64,000 bases of DNA, taken from Antarcticimicrobium sediminis (GTDB lineage: Bacteria > Pseudomonadota > Alphaproteobacteria > Rhodobacterales > Rhodobacteraceae). Position 1 is the first letter of the stretch; each line of letters opens with the position of its first letter. The notes below the pieces were generated by a model. It made no database searches. It was not told the DNA's origin and was given only the letters and a program-made list of their open reading frames with translations. Of this stretch, positions 42,190 through 51,753 are shown one piece after another. The position numbers and the translations under genes are program-made. The stretch lies in NCBI RefSeq assembly GCF_004348975.1, contig NZ_SMFP01000001.1, positions 256,701 through 320,700 on the forward strand, given 5' to 3'.

Positions 42190-43320
42190 TCACAACGGTT
42201 CGATATCACCCTGTTCGCGCTGTGCATGGAACTCTGCCTGCCAAGCGGTAAAGCGCCCCTCGGAAATCGCGTCGCGCATAGCCTGCATCAGATCCTGATA
42301 GTATTGCAGGTTGTGCCATGTCATCAGCATCGAGCTGATGATCTCGTGGCTGCGGAACACGTGGTGCAGATAGGCGCGCGAATAGTTGCGACACGCCGGG
42401 CAGCTACAGTGTTCATCCAGCGGGCGCGGATCGTCCTGATGGCGGGCGTTCTTGATGTTGAGCACGCCACGGCGGGTGAACACCTGCCCGGTGCGCCCCG
42501 AGCGCGACGGCAGCACGCAATCCATCATATCGACCCCGCGCGCCACCGCGCCGACGATATCGTCGGGTTTGCCCACCCCCATCAGGTAACGCGGGCGATC
42601 CTGCGGCAGCGTGTCGGGGGCATAATCGAGGCAATCGAACATCGCCTCCTGCCCCTCGCCCACCGCCAACCCGCCGATGGCATATCCCTCGAAGCCGATC
42701 GCCTTGAGCGCCTCGGCGCTTTCCTCGCGCAGGTCACGCTCCAGCCCGCCCTGCTGGATGCCGAACAGCGCGTAACCGGGCCGGTCGCCAAAGGCGTCAC
42801 GCGAGCGTTCGGCCCAACGCATCGACAGGCGCATCGAGTCTGCGATCCGGTCGCGCTCGGCGGGCAGCGCCGGGCATTCGTCGAAACACATCACGATGTC
42901 CGAGCCCAAAAGCCGCTGGATCTCCATCGAGCGTTCCGGGGTAAGATGGTGCTTTGAGCCGTCGACATGGGATTTGAAGGTGACCCCCTCTTCGGTCAGC
43001 TTGCGCAGAGAGGCGAGGCTCATCACCTGAAAGCCGCCCGAATCCGTCAGGATCGGCTTGGACCAGTTCATGAACTTGTGCAGCCCGCCCAGCCGGTCGA
43101 TGCGCTCGGCCGTGGGGCGCAGCATCAGGTGATAGGTATTGCCCAACAGAATGTCGGCGCCGGTCGCCGCCACGCTTTCGGGCATCATCGCCTTGACCGT
43201 TGCCGCCGTGCCCACCGGCATGAAGGCCGGCGTGCGGATCTGGCCCCGGGGCGTGTCGATCACACCGCTGCGGGCCTTGCCGTCGGTGGCGTTGAGCTGA
43301 AAGGAAAATCGTTTCGTCAT
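42190..43320 (-). CDS. tgt: tRNA-guanine transglycosylase (queuosine synthesis)
   Basis: Exchanges guanine-34 of tRNAs with GUN anticodons for the queuosine precursor preQ1. 376 residues from ATG 43320. [12 protein letters not shown] (about 89-100) has the catalytic-site aspartate, FDECPALP and [12 protein letters not shown] are family motifs, and the nucleophile aspartate lies in [25 protein letters not shown]. The zinc site is [16 protein letters not shown] near the C-terminus. Upstream, a 13-bp sequence (GGGCCTTTCTGTG) is tandemly repeated, giving two AGAAAGG ribosome-like sites on the minus strand. It substrates include tRNA-Asp, two copies of which lie in this window. Confidence 0.95.
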   Translation of the reverse strand: MTKRFSFQLNATDGKARSGVIDTPRGQIRTPAFMPVGTAATVKAMMPESVAATGADILLGNTYHLMLRPTAERIDRLGGLHKFMNWSKPILTDSGGFQVMSLASLRKLTEEGVTFKSHVDGSKHHLTPERSMEIQRLLGSDIVMCFDECPALPAERDRIADSMRLSMRWAERSRDAFGDRPGYALFGIQQGGLERDLREESAEALKAIGFEGYAIGGLAVGEGQEAMFDCLDYAPDTLPQDRPRYLMGVGKPDDIVGAVARGVDMMDCVLPSRSGRTGQVFTRRGVLNIKNARHQDDPRPLDEHCSCPACRNYSRAYLHHVFRSHEIISSMLMTWHNLQYYQDLMQAMRDAISEGRFTAWQAEFHAQREQGDIEPL

Positions 43321-43616
43321 CGCGCCGGGCCTTTCTGTGCGGGGCCTTTCTGTGTTGCGACCGGTTTTGCGGCAAAGCCGGCGCGCTGGCAAGGCCCCGG
43401 TGCCTGCGCGCCTTGCCCCCGCGCCCTCTCTTGCTGACCTCATTGGCGCGGGCCATCACTTTGGCTCTGACCCGGACCGGCGCAGCCCGCCCTTGACCGA
43501 ACCCGGTGACACCTGCGACCCTGCCCTCGGACAGGCAACGCCAGATGCCCCCTTGCGCGGCCCCGACAAACCGCTAGGGAGGCGTCAAAGCGCAGGACAG
43601 CAAAGGGCCCGCCGCC

Positions 43617-45023
43617 ATGACCGATTCCCCCGACACCCCCAATCCGCTGACCTTTGGTTGGGAGGAGTGGATTTCACTGCCCGCGCTGGGTCTTCCCGCG
43701 ATCAGCGCCAAGATCGACACCGGTGCGCGCACCTCGGCGCTACATGCCTATGATATCGAGGTTTTTGGCCCCTCCACCGCACCCAAGGTCCGCTTTTCGG
43801 TGCACCCGATCCCGGGCCGCAACGATCTGGAGATCCCCTGTTCGGCCCTGATCACCGACCGGCGCGAGGTAACCTCGTCGAACGGTGAATCCGAGCTGCG
43901 CTATGTCATCACCACAGCGCTGGAGGTCGCGGGCCAGTCCTGGCCGATCGAGATCACGCTGACCGACCGCTCTGGCATGACCAACCGCATGTTGCTGGGT
44001 CGTCAGGCGCTCACCGACCATATCTCGATCGTGCCCACCGAACGGCACCTGCAACCCGAGTTGAGCCATGATGTCTATCACTCGGCACGGGTCCGTCAGG
44101 CCGCCCCCAAGCGCGCCCTGCGCATCGCCGTGATGAGCCGCGAGGACAATTATTCCACCCGCCGTCTGGTCGAAGCCGGCGAGGCGCGCGGCCATTCGGT
44201 CGAGGTGATCGATACCACGCGCTGTTACATGACGATCAACGCGCTGGCACCCGAGGTGCATTATGACGGCCAGCGCCTGCCGCGCTATGACGCGGTGATC
44301 CCGCGCATCGGGGCCTCGATCACCCCCTATGGCACCGCCGTGATCCGCCAGTTTGAAACCATCGGAACCTATTGCATCAACGGCAGCGCCGGCATCACCG
44401 CCAGCCGCGACAAGCTGCATGCGCATCAGGTGCTGGCGCGGCACAAGATCGGCATGCCGACGACGGCCTTTGCCGCCTCGCCCAAGGACACCAGCAATCT
44501 GATCGGGCTGGTCGGCGGTGCGCCGCTGATCGTAAAGCTGCTGGAAAGCACACAGGGCAAAGGCGTGGTTCTGGCCGAGACCACCAAGGCCGCCGAATCC
44601 GTGATCTCGGCCTTTCGCGGGTTGCGGGCAAACTTCCTTGTGCAGCATTTCATCAAGGAGGCTGCGGGCGAAGATGTGCGCTGTCTGGTGATCGGCGGCA
44701 AGGTGGTGGCGGCGATGAAACGCACCGGGGCGGATGGTGATTTCCGCTCCAACCTGCATCAGGGTGGGCAGGCCAGCATTGCCCGCATCACCAAACCCGA
44801 GCGCGAGGCTGCCGTGCGCGCCGCCAAGGCGTTCGGGTTGAACATGGCCGGTGTCGACCTGCTGCGCAGTGATGACGGTCCCAAGGTGCTGGAGGTCAAC
44901 TCCTCGCCCGGGTTCGAGGGAATCGAACGCGCCACCGGCAAGGATCTGGTCGGCAAACTCTATGACGAGATCGAGCAGAGAGTCCGCCCCGGACCGGTGC
45001 CGCGCCGCAAACGCCCCGGTTAA
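43617..45023 (+). CDS. Fused RimB-like retropepsin protease and RimK-like ATP-grasp ligase
   Basis: 468 residues. The N-terminal part (about 10-150) is the RimB/COG4067 fold, with an aspartyl-protease DTGA motif at 34-37 in [14 protein letters not shown] and the partner GRQALTDH (about 127-134). The C-terminal part (about 165-455) is a RimK-type ATP-grasp ligase: [34 protein letters not shown] (ATP lysine), [14 protein letters not shown] and [12 protein letters not shown] (metal site). RimK adds glutamates to ribosomal protein S6, and RimB proteins are usually separate; here both are on one chain. Substrate may be S6 or another protein. Followed by sufT after about 70 bp. Confidence 0.85.
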   Translation: MTDSPDTPNPLTFGWEEWISLPALGLPAISAKIDTGARTSALHAYDIEVFGPSTAPKVRFSVHPIPGRNDLEIPCSALITDRREVTSSNGESELRYVITTALEVAGQSWPIEITLTDRSGMTNRMLLGRQALTDHISIVPTERHLQPELSHDVYHSARVRQAAPKRALRIAVMSREDNYSTRRLVEAGEARGHSVEVIDTTRCYMTINALAPEVHYDGQRLPRYDAVIPRIGASITPYGTAVIRQFETIGTYCINGSAGITASRDKLHAHQVLARHKIGMPTTAFAASPKDTSNLIGLVGGAPLIVKLLESTQGKGVVLAETTKAAESVISAFRGLRANFLVQHFIKEAAGEDVRCLVIGGKVVAAMKRTGADGDFRSNLHQGGQASIARITKPEREAAVRAAKAFGLNMAGVDLLRSDDGPKVLEVNSSPGFEGIERATGKDLVGKLYDEIEQRVRPGPVPRRKRPG

Positions 45024-45060
45024 GATCGCGCCCTCTGGACGCCCGGCGCAGTATTCCCTA

Positions 45061-45066
45061 TATAAT
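45061..45066 (+). promoter_or_regulatory. TATAAT -10 element upstream of sufT
   Basis: A perfect TATAAT lies 28 bp before the sufT ATG in an otherwise GC-rich gap. No good -35 sits at 16 to 18 bp, so an activator or an extended -10 may be required. Confidence 0.5.
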
Positions 45067-45093
45067 TGCTCAGGAAAAGACACCGAGGCCCAT

Positions 45094-45456
45094 ATGACCA
45101 AATCTCCCGAACCGCTGGAAGGCGCGCCGTTGATCGCGCCATCGACCGTCGATCACCCGCTTTACGAGCAGATCGTCGAAGCCTGCCGGACGGTCTATGA
45201 CCCTGAAATCCCTGTCAATATATACGAACTCGGGTTGATCTACACGATTGAGATCAACGACCAGAGCGAGGTGCGCGTGATCATGACGCTGACCGCGCCG
45301 GGCTGCCCGGTGGCTGGCGACATGCCAGGTTGGGTCGCAGATGCGATCGAACCGATCGCCGGCGTCAAGCAGGTGGATGTGGAACTGAGCTGGGAACCGC
45401 CCTGGGGCATGGAAATGATGAGCGACGAAGCCCGGCTGGAGCTGGGCTTTATGTAA
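45094..45456 (+). CDS. sufT: SufT/MIP18-family Fe-S maturation protein
   Basis: 120-residue DUF59/MIP18-type protein that helps mature iron-sulfur proteins. DPEIPVNIYELGLIY (about 33-47) and the conserved cysteine in MTLTAPGCPVAGDMP (about 64-78) are the family hallmarks, followed by VDVELSWEPPW. ATG 45094 is used because the conserved part follows; the frame is open back to 44851, but that part overlaps the RimB/RimK gene. A TATAAT box lies 28 bp upstream. It precedes an A-type carrier gene, as at the end of many suf operons, although sufBCDS are not in this window. Confidence 0.9.
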   Translation: MTKSPEPLEGAPLIAPSTVDHPLYEQIVEACRTVYDPEIPVNIYELGLIYTIEINDQSEVRVIMTLTAPGCPVAGDMPGWVADAIEPIAGVKQVDVELSWEPPWGMEMMSDEARLELGFM

Positions 45457-45555
45457 CGTTCTGAACGGGCGACCCGGATTTCGGGCTGTCCTTTTCGCCC
45501 TACCCCCTTGAGAGCGGCCACCGGGCCGACTAGGTTAAACATGAAGGAGACGCAC

Positions 45556-45960
45556 ATGTTTGGCATACCCGGCAAGCAAGCCGTCACGATGACCCCCAGC
45601 GCTGCGGCGCAAATCGCCAAACTGATGGACAAGGCCGGCCATGCCGGGTTGCGCATCGGCGTCAAAAAGGGCGGCTGCGCGGGCATGGAATACACCATGG
45701 CCTATGTGGACGCGACCGACCCCAACGACGAGGTGGTCGAGCAGGATGGCGCGCGGGTGATGATCGCCCCGATGGCGCAGATGTTCCTGTTCGGAACCGA
45801 GATCGATTATGAGGTGAACCTGCTGGAAGCCGGGTTCAAATTCAACAACCCCAACGTCTCTGAGGCCTGCGGCTGCGGCGAATCCATCAAGTTCAAGGAT
45901 TCGCCCGATCCGACAGAATCTGAAGCAGACTCCGGGGCTGAATCCGGGGCCGACGCCTAG
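45556..45960 (+). CDS. A-type iron-sulfur carrier (SufA/ErpA/IscA family)
   Basis: 134 residues from ATG 45556 (AAGGAG 6 bp before). The three cluster cysteines are in KKGGCAGMEY (about 38) and ACGCGES (about 108-112), as in SufA, IscA and ErpA. The C-terminal 25 residues beyond the fold are acidic and Ser/Glu/Ala-rich. Carries 2Fe-2S or 4Fe-4S clusters from the scaffold to target proteins. It sits 99 bp after sufT and is probably co-expressed with it. The exact subgroup (SufA or ErpA) is not decided. Confidence 0.9.
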   Translation: MFGIPGKQAVTMTPSAAAQIAKLMDKAGHAGLRIGVKKGGCAGMEYTMAYVDATDPNDEVVEQDGARVMIAPMAQMFLFGTEIDYEVNLLEAGFKFNNPNVSEACGCGESIKFKDSPDPTESEADSGAESGADA

Positions 45961-46112
45961 ATCCACAACGAGGCTGCCCGACCTATTGGGGCGCCCCGAT
46001 GCGCCCGCGCGATGCGGGGCATCCCGCCTGACGGGCGAACGCGCGCCTGTCCAATTGTCTCCGCCCTCCCCCGATGTTAGGACAGATCGGAACACAGTAC
46101 AGGGGGTCGGGA

Positions 46113-46862
46113 ATGCGGCAGAAAATGGCGGCTGGTAACTGGAAGATGAACGGCACGAGCGCCTCGCTCGACGCCTTGCAGGCCTTGGCCAAGGCCCACC
46201 CGGCCCCCGGTTGCGAAATCCTGATCTGCCCCCCGGCCCCCCTGATCCACCGCGCAGCCCAAAGCGCCGCCGGCACCGCCATCACCATCGGCGGACAGGA
46301 TTGCCACAGCGCACCCTCTGGCGCCCATACCGGCGATACCAGCGCCGAGATGCTGCGGGACGCTGGCGCGCGCTATGTCATCCTTGGCCATTCAGAGCGG
46401 CGCAGCGATCACCACGAAACCAGCGCCGAGGTGCGCGCCAAGGCCCGTCTGGCGATGGAAACCGGGCTTGCCACGATTATCTGCGTCGGCGAGACCCTGA
46501 CCCAGCGCGAAGCCGCCAATACGCTCGACATCATCGGCGGGCAGCTGTCGGAATCGGTTCCCGATCTGGCCACCGGCGAAAATCTCGTCATCGCCTATGA
46601 ACCGATCTGGGCCATCGGCACCGGCAAGATCCCGACCATGGCCCAGATCGGCGAAGTGCATGATTTCCTGCGTACCCGGCTTGAGGCGCGCTTTGGTCCC
46701 GGCGTCGGCCGCTCGGTCCGGCTGCTCTATGGCGGCTCGGTCAAGGGCAACAATGCCGCCGAGATCTTTGCCGTGCCCAATGTGGACGGGGCGCTGGTGG
46801 GCGGTGCCAGTCTGACGGCAGAGGATTTCTCGCCCATCATCACGGCGCTTGACGCCGCCTGA
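46113..46862 (+). CDS. tpiA: Triose-phosphate isomerase
   Basis: Interconverts dihydroxyacetone phosphate and glyceraldehyde-3-phosphate. 249 residues from ATG 46113 (AGGGGG site). The active-site lysine is in GNWKMNG (about 6-12), the histidine in VILGHSERR (about 91), and the glutamate in AYEPIWAIGTGK (about 162-173), followed by LLYGGSVKGNNAAE. A frame to 46074 is open but not conserved. A stem-loop terminator follows at 46900. Confidence 0.95.
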   Translation: MRQKMAAGNWKMNGTSASLDALQALAKAHPAPGCEILICPPAPLIHRAAQSAAGTAITIGGQDCHSAPSGAHTGDTSAEMLRDAGARYVILGHSERRSDHHETSAEVRAKARLAMETGLATIICVGETLTQREAANTLDIIGGQLSESVPDLATGENLVIAYEPIWAIGTGKIPTMAQIGEVHDFLRTRLEARFGPGVGRSVRLLYGGSVKGNNAAEIFAVPNVDGALVGGASLTAEDFSPIITALDAA

Positions 46863-46899
46863 TCGCCACAACTCAGAACAACACGCTACCAAGACACCA

Positions 46900-46934
46900 A
46901 AACGCGCCGCAGGGATCCACCCCGCGGCGCGTTT
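46900..46934 (+). terminator. Terminator hairpin after tpiA
   Basis: AAACGCGCCGC (46900-46910) pairs with GCGGCGCGTTT (46924-46934) around a 13-base loop. It lies between the convergent tpiA and hppD genes and may serve both. Confidence 0.65.
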
Positions 46935-46977
46935 CATGTTCAGGTGTGCTCCCGTGATACGTGCTTACTCGGCGCCC

Positions 46978-48093
46978 TTACTCGGCGGCGGTCGCGTCGG
47001 CCGCGCTCAACTCGCCGGTTGCGATCTGTTCGCGCTCGATTGATTCGAACAGCGCTTTGAAATTGCCCTCGCCAAAGCCGTCATCCCCCTTGCGCTGGAT
47101 GAACTCGAAAAAGATCGGCCCGATCACCGTCTTGGAGAAAATCTGTAGCAGGATCCGGGTCTCGCCGCCGTCCACAACGCCCTCGCCGTCGATCAGGATA
47201 CCATGCGTCTTCATCCGCTCGACCGGCTCGTCATGGCCTTTGACGCGGTCATGGCTTAACTCATAGTAGGTTTCCGGCGGGGCTGGCATGAACTTGATCC
47301 CGCGCGCCGCGATGGCATCGGTGGAGTCATAGATATTCTCGGTGCCTACGGCGATGTGCTGAATCCCCTCGCCCTTGTACTTGTTCAGATAGGCCACGAT
47401 CTGCCCCTTCTCGCCGCGATCCTCGTTGATCGGGATACGAATGCGGCCACAGGGCGAGGTCAGCGCGCGGCTCAACAGGCCGCTATATTTGCCTGCGATG
47501 TCGAAAAAGCGGATCTCGCGAAAGTTGAACAGCTTGCCATAGAACTGGAACCACTTGTCCATATTGCCCTTGTAAACATTGTGGGTCAGGTGATCGAGGT
47601 AATAGAACCCCACGCCCGCCGGCTTGGACTGTTTCAGCCACTCGAACTCGCCGTTATAGGGCGAGGTTTCATAGTACTGGTCGATGAAATAGATCAGGCT
47701 GCCGCCGATGCCCTTGATCGCGGGCACGTCCATCGTCTTGTCGTCGCCCTCATACGGCTCTGCCCCCATCTTGACCGCGTGATCAAAGGCGACCTGCGCA
47801 TCCACCACGCGCCAGCCCATCGCCGGGGCGCAGGGGCCATGCTCGGCCACGAAGCGGGCAGCGAAACTGTCGGTTTCGGCGTTCAGAATGTACGTAATAT
47901 CGCCCTGCTGCCACAGCTCGACCCCCGGCTTTGTCTTGTGCCGGGCGACCATCTCGTACCCCATCTCGGTGAAAAGATCGCGCAACTCTTGCGGATCGGG
48001 GTGGGCGAATTCGACGAATTCGAACCCGTCGGTTCCGGCCGGGTTCTCGGCGCTGATCACCGTTTTCGGGGCATTATGCGGGAACGGTCCCAT
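46978..48093 (-). CDS. hppD: 4-hydroxyphenylpyruvate dioxygenase
   Basis: Non-heme iron enzyme forming homogentisate in tyrosine and phenylalanine catabolism. 371 residues from ATG 48093 (AAGGAG 7 bp before). Iron ligands are histidine in YLDHLTHNVYKGNM, histidine in GIQHIAVGTENIYD, and glutamate in FFEFIQRKGDDGFGEGNF. The C-terminal helix region closes the active site. The divergent Lrp-family regulator and the half-site cluster between them suggest control by tyrosine or a pathway intermediate. The later homogentisate genes are not in the window. Confidence 0.94.
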   Translation of the reverse strand: MGPFPHNAPKTVISAENPAGTDGFEFVEFAHPDPQELRDLFTEMGYEMVARHKTKPGVELWQQGDITYILNAETDSFAARFVAEHGPCAPAMGWRVVDAQVAFDHAVKMGAEPYEGDDKTMDVPAIKGIGGSLIYFIDQYYETSPYNGEFEWLKQSKPAGVGFYYLDHLTHNVYKGNMDKWFQFYGKLFNFREIRFFDIAGKYSGLLSRALTSPCGRIRIPINEDRGEKGQIVAYLNKYKGEGIQHIAVGTENIYDSTDAIAARGIKFMPAPPETYYELSHDRVKGHDEPVERMKTHGILIDGEGVVDGGETRILLQIFSKTVIGPIFFEFIQRKGDDGFGEGNFKALFESIEREQIATGELSAADATAAE

Positions 48094-48160
48094 AGCGCGT
48101 CTCCTTCTGGGGGCTGTCATGTTCTCTGGCGCTTAAAATACAGCATGATGAGCAGGTAAT

Positions 48161-48211
48161 TTGCGCATTATTCTACGCATTCCATTGAAGATGCGCGGGT
48201 TTTATGCATTA
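48161..48211. promoter_or_regulatory. Cluster of Lrp-type half-sites between hppD and its regulator
   Basis: Four related elements: GCGCATTA (48163-48170), ACGCATTC (48175-48182), GATGCGCG (48190-48197, inverted) and ATGCATTA (48204-48211). The intervals are about 12 to 15 bp, and the region is AT-rich. Multimeric Lrp/AsnC regulators usually bind such arrays. Confidence 0.6.
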
Positions 48212-48240
48212 CTTCAACGGTATCCAAGGAAACACCGCAT

Positions 48241-48696
48241 ATGATGGATGAAGCCGATACGCGCCTTCTGGACGCGCTGCAAAAGGACGCCCACCTGACC
48301 GCACAGGAGTTGGGCGATCTGTTGAACCTGTCGCCCAGTCAGGCCGGCCGCCGCCGCCAGCGGCTGGAGGCCGAAGGCTATATCACCGGCTATTGCGCCC
48401 GGCTTGACCCGCTGAAGCTCGGGTTGCAGGTGCAAGGGTTCATTCAGGTGCATCTGCATTCCCATGGCCCCGAACAGGCGCAAAGTTTCTCGCGGCTGGT
48501 ACGCACCCGGTCCGAGATCATCAGCGCCTGGACCATGACCGGAGAAGCCGACTATCTGCTGCGGATCTATTGCGCCGACCTGCCGTCCCTCAACACCTTG
48601 CTTCACGAGATCATCCTGCCGCATCCTGCTGTCGCACGCGTGCAAAGCCAGATCGTCATGGATCAGCTCAAACGCGACGCGCCGTTGCCCACCTGA
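48241..48696 (+). CDS. Lrp/AsnC family transcriptional regulator
   Basis: 151 residues. The N-terminal HTH (about 1-55: DEADTRLLDALQKDAHLTAQELGDLLNLSPSQAGRRRQRLEAEG) and the C-terminal RAM domain (about 60-145, with GQVQGFIQVHLHSH-like beta strand and MTGEADYLLRI) are standard for the family. It is divergent from hppD across 147 bp and most likely controls tyrosine catabolism in response to an aromatic amino or keto acid, as related HppR-like regulators do. It is followed by the kef gene on the same strand. Confidence 0.9.
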   Translation: MMDEADTRLLDALQKDAHLTAQELGDLLNLSPSQAGRRRQRLEAEGYITGYCARLDPLKLGLQVQGFIQVHLHSHGPEQAQSFSRLVRTRSEIISAWTMTGEADYLLRIYCADLPSLNTLLHEIILPHPAVARVQSQIVMDQLKRDAPLPT

Positions 48697-48717
48697 CGCC
48701 CGAAAAGGACCAACTGA

Positions 48718-50604
48718 ATGGAGAACTTCCTGTTCCAGGCCACAATCTATCTGGCCGCGGCGGTGATCGCCGTGCCCCTTGCCGCGCGCTTGGGGCTGGG
48801 ATCCGTGCTGGGCTATCTGGCCGCCGGCATCATCATCGGGCCAGTGCTGGGGCTGGTGGGCTCGGAAACCCAGGATTTGCAGCATTTCGCCGAGTTTGGC
48901 GTGGTCATGATGCTGTTCCTGATCGGGTTGGAGCTGGAACCGCGCGCGTTATGGGACATGCGCCACCGGCTGATCGGGTTGGGCGGGCTGCAACTGCTGT
49001 TCTCCACACTGGCCTTGATGGCCGCGGCCATTCTGGCGGGTGAAACCTGGGAGGTGGGCCTCGCTGTCGGTCTGGCGCTGTCGCTGTCCTCGACCGCCAT
49101 CGTGCTGCAAACCCTGTCGGAAAAGGGGCTGATGCAGACGGGGGGCGGGCGCTCGATGTTTTCGGTACTGCTGACGCAGGATATCGCGGTGATCCCGATT
49201 TTGGCCCTGTTGCCGCTGCTGGCGATCGCCCCGTTGGGGGTCGTTCTGAATGGCGACGGCTCGATCCAGCGCGTCGCTGAAGAGGTCGCCCACGGGGCAA
49301 CTCAGGGGGGGCTGTCTCTGGTCGAGGGGCTGCCGGGTTGGGCGGTCACGCTGATCACCCTTGGCGCGGTGGCCTCAATCATCCTGTCCGGTGTCTATCT
49401 CACCCGGCCGGTGTTCCGCTATATTCACGCCGCCCATCTGCGCGAGATGTATACTGCGCTGGCACTGGTCATCGTGGTCGGCATCTCGTTCCTGATGACG
49501 CTGGTCGGCCTGTCGCCCGCGCTGGGGGCGTTTCTGGCCGGTGTGGTTCTGGCCAACAGCGAGTTCCGCCATGAATTGGAAAGCGACCTTGAACCGTTCA
49601 AGGGGCTGCTGTTGGGGCTGTTCTTCATCACCGTTGGGGCAGGCATCAATTACCGCGCCTTCCTTGCCGATCCGCTCGACCTGATCGGTCTGGCGCTCTT
49701 GGTGATCGTGGCCAAGGGCACGGTGCTGTATTTCGTGGGGCGTGCGTTCAATCTGAGGGGGCGCGATCACTGGTTGTTCACGCTTGGGCTGGCGCAGGCG
49801 GGCGAATTCGGCTTTGTGCTGCTGGCCTTTTCGACCCAGCAGAACGTGATCCCGCAACAACTGTCGGAAAAACTGCTGCTGGTGGTGGCGTTGACCATGT
49901 TGATCACGCCGCTGCTGTTCATCGCCTATGACCTGCTGTCCAAACGCATGAAGGAGGTGGCGCCGAAATATCAGGCGGACAAGATCGACGAACAGGGCCC
50001 CGTCATCATCGCCGGGATCGGTAGGTTCGGCCAGATCGTCAACCGGTTGGTGCGCGCCAGCGGGGTCAAGACCATCGTGCTGGATCACGACATGGAGACG
50101 ATCCAGCTGATGCGACGGTTCGGGGTCAAGGGGTTCCTTGGCGATCCGACCCGGCCAGAACTGCTCAAGGCGGCGGGACTGGCCAAGGCGCGGGTGCTGG
50201 TGGTGGCGCTGGATGATCCGGAAAACGTGGTCAAGCTGGTCGCTTTTGCCCGCCGCGAACGGCCCGATCTGCATATCGTCGCCCGCGCCCATGACCGGCA
50301 TCATGTGTTCGAGCTGTATCGCGCCGGGGCCAACGACATCGTGCGCGAGATGTTCGACAGCTCGCTGCGGGCCGGGCGCTATGTGCTGGAGAATATCGGG
50401 CTCAGCGAATACGAGGCGGCGCAGGCCGAACAGATGTTCTATACCCACGACCGCTATACCGTGCAGGAACTGGCCAAGGTCTGGAACCCCGGCGTCCCGG
50501 CAAGCGAAAATCCCGCCTATATCCAGCGCGCCACCGAGTTGGAAAAGGAGCTGGAAGCCGCCCTGCTTGAGCTTGCGCAGGAGAATGCGAAGAAATCCGC
50601 CTGA
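48718..50604 (+). CDS. CPA2 monovalent cation:proton antiporter with RCK domain (KefB/C type)
   Basis: 628-residue potassium efflux antiporter. The first 390 residues form about 12 to 13 hydrophobic helices with LGLGSVLGYLAAGIIIGP and the LSSTAIVLQTLSEKG core. A cytoplasmic RCK/TrkA-N domain (about 425-545) follows, with the nucleotide motif GIGRFGQIVNRLVRA. A C-terminal helix rich in Glu and Lys ends the protein. In the Kef family efflux is opened by glutathione adducts. It starts 22 bp after the Lrp regulator gene. Confidence 0.92.
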   Translation: MENFLFQATIYLAAAVIAVPLAARLGLGSVLGYLAAGIIIGPVLGLVGSETQDLQHFAEFGVVMMLFLIGLELEPRALWDMRHRLIGLGGLQLLFSTLALMAAAILAGETWEVGLAVGLALSLSSTAIVLQTLSEKGLMQTGGGRSMFSVLLTQDIAVIPILALLPLLAIAPLGVVLNGDGSIQRVAEEVAHGATQGGLSLVEGLPGWAVTLITLGAVASIILSGVYLTRPVFRYIHAAHLREMYTALALVIVVGISFLMTLVGLSPALGAFLAGVVLANSEFRHELESDLEPFKGLLLGLFFITVGAGINYRAFLADPLDLIGLALLVIVAKGTVLYFVGRAFNLRGRDHWLFTLGLAQAGEFGFVLLAFSTQQNVIPQQLSEKLLLVVALTMLITPLLFIAYDLLSKRMKEVAPKYQADKIDEQGPVIIAGIGRFGQIVNRLVRASGVKTIVLDHDMETIQLMRRFGVKGFLGDPTRPELLKAAGLAKARVLVVALDDPENVVKLVAFARRERPDLHIVARAHDRHHVFELYRAGANDIVREMFDSSLRAGRYVLENIGLSEYEAAQAEQMFYTHDRYTVQELAKVWNPGVPASENPAYIQRATELEKELEAALLELAQENAKKSA

Positions 50605-50608
50605 GCCG

Positions 50609-50635
50609 CCCGGCACCGTCTTGGACAGTGCCGGG
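50609..50635. terminator. Stem-loop between the kef and cobT gene ends
   Basis: CCCGGCAC (50609-50616) pairs with GTGCCGGG (50628-50635) around an 11-base loop. It lies between two convergent stop codons. No T tract on either strand, so bidirectional or weak termination. Confidence 0.55.
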
Positions 50636-50657
50636 AAAGACTGGGCGTCTCGCCGCC

Positions 50658-51674
50658 TTAGCCGGCGCTAATGCCAGCCTCGGCAAAGGTCGCCATGCCG
50701 GAATGGCAGGCCAGCGCACCGCGCAGCACCGGGATCGCCAGCGCCGCGCCTGAGCCCTCGCCCAGACGCATCCCCAGCGACAACAGCGGGTCCAGCCCCA
50801 GCCGCGCCAGCAGCGCAGGATGGGCGAACTCGGCGCTTTGATGACCGGCCAGCGCATGATCCAGCGCGCGGGCGTTCACCGAGGCCAGACAGGCGGCGGC
50901 GGCGCAACAGATGAAGCCGTCCAGCAGCACCGGGATACGCCGCATCCGGGCTGCGGCGATCGCCCCCGACATCGCCGCGATCTCGCGCCCGCCAAGACAG
51001 GCCAACGCGTCCAGCCCATCATGGATCTGCGATTTATGCAGCGCCACCGCCTGCTCGACGATCCGCGCCTTATGCGCCACGCCCGCCGCGTCCAGCCCGG
51101 TTCCGGGGCCGGTCCAATCCTCGGCCGTGCCACCATAAAGCGCGCGGCAAAGCGCGGCAGCCGAGGTGGTGTTGCCGATCCCCATTTCGCCCACCACCAA
51201 CAGGTCGGCGTCGCGGTCGACGGCGGCCCAGCCCGCGCGCAGGGCGGTGACAAGCTCGGCCTTGGTCATGGCGGGTCCTTGGGTGAAATCGGCAGTGGGC
51301 CGGTCCAGCTCCAGCGCGACCACATCCATCTGCGCGCCTGCAGCCTGCGCCAATTGGTTGATCGCAGCACCGCCAGCCTTGAAATTGGCCACCATCTGCA
51401 CGGTCACATCGGCGGGAAAGGCCGAAATCCCCTGCGCCGTCACCCCGTGGTTGCCGGCAAAGACGATCACCTGCGGCGCAACGATCTGCGGGCGCGCCTC
51501 CCCACGCCACCCGGCATACCAGATCGCCAACTCCTCCAGTCGCCCCAATGCGCCGGGAGGTTTGGTCAAGGCGCTGTTATGCGCCTCGGCCCCCGCGCGG
51601 GCGGCGGTATCGGGTTCAGGCGCGCCGGCCAGAACCGCGCGAAACTGGTCAAGATCATTGAATTCTGGAAGCAT
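50658..51674 (-). CDS. cobT: Nicotinate-nucleotide--dimethylbenzimidazole phosphoribosyltransferase
   Basis: Makes alpha-ribazole phosphate for the lower ligand of cobalamin. 338 residues from ATG 51674. The family motifs are [13 protein letters not shown] (about 39-50), [10 protein letters not shown] (about 68-78), [14 protein letters not shown] (about 160-173) and, near the C-terminus, a glutamate in [11 protein letters not shown] that matches the catalytic base. It is divergent from cobS across 79 bp. No cobalamin riboswitch was recognised in that gap. Confidence 0.94.
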   Translation of the reverse strand: MLPEFNDLDQFRAVLAGAPEPDTAARAGAEAHNSALTKPPGALGRLEELAIWYAGWRGEARPQIVAPQVIVFAGNHGVTAQGISAFPADVTVQMVANFKAGGAAINQLAQAAGAQMDVVALELDRPTADFTQGPAMTKAELVTALRAGWAAVDRDADLLVVGEMGIGNTTSAAALCRALYGGTAEDWTGPGTGLDAAGVAHKARIVEQAVALHKSQIHDGLDALACLGGREIAAMSGAIAAARMRRIPVLLDGFICCAAAACLASVNARALDHALAGHQSAEFAHPALLARLGLDPLLSLGMRLGEGSGAALAIPVLRGALACHSGMATFAEAGISAG

Positions 51675-51753
51675 GGGCCACTCTCGTTGCATCGGGTGAG
51701 ACCCCGGTGTTTAACCCTGTGATCGCCCGTCTCAACCCCGGAAAGGAGCGCCC

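Noticed and set aside
51675-51753. Cobalamin riboswitch between cobT and cobS
   Set aside because: The gap is only 79 bp and lacks the conserved B12-box sequence, so a riboswitch would not fit.
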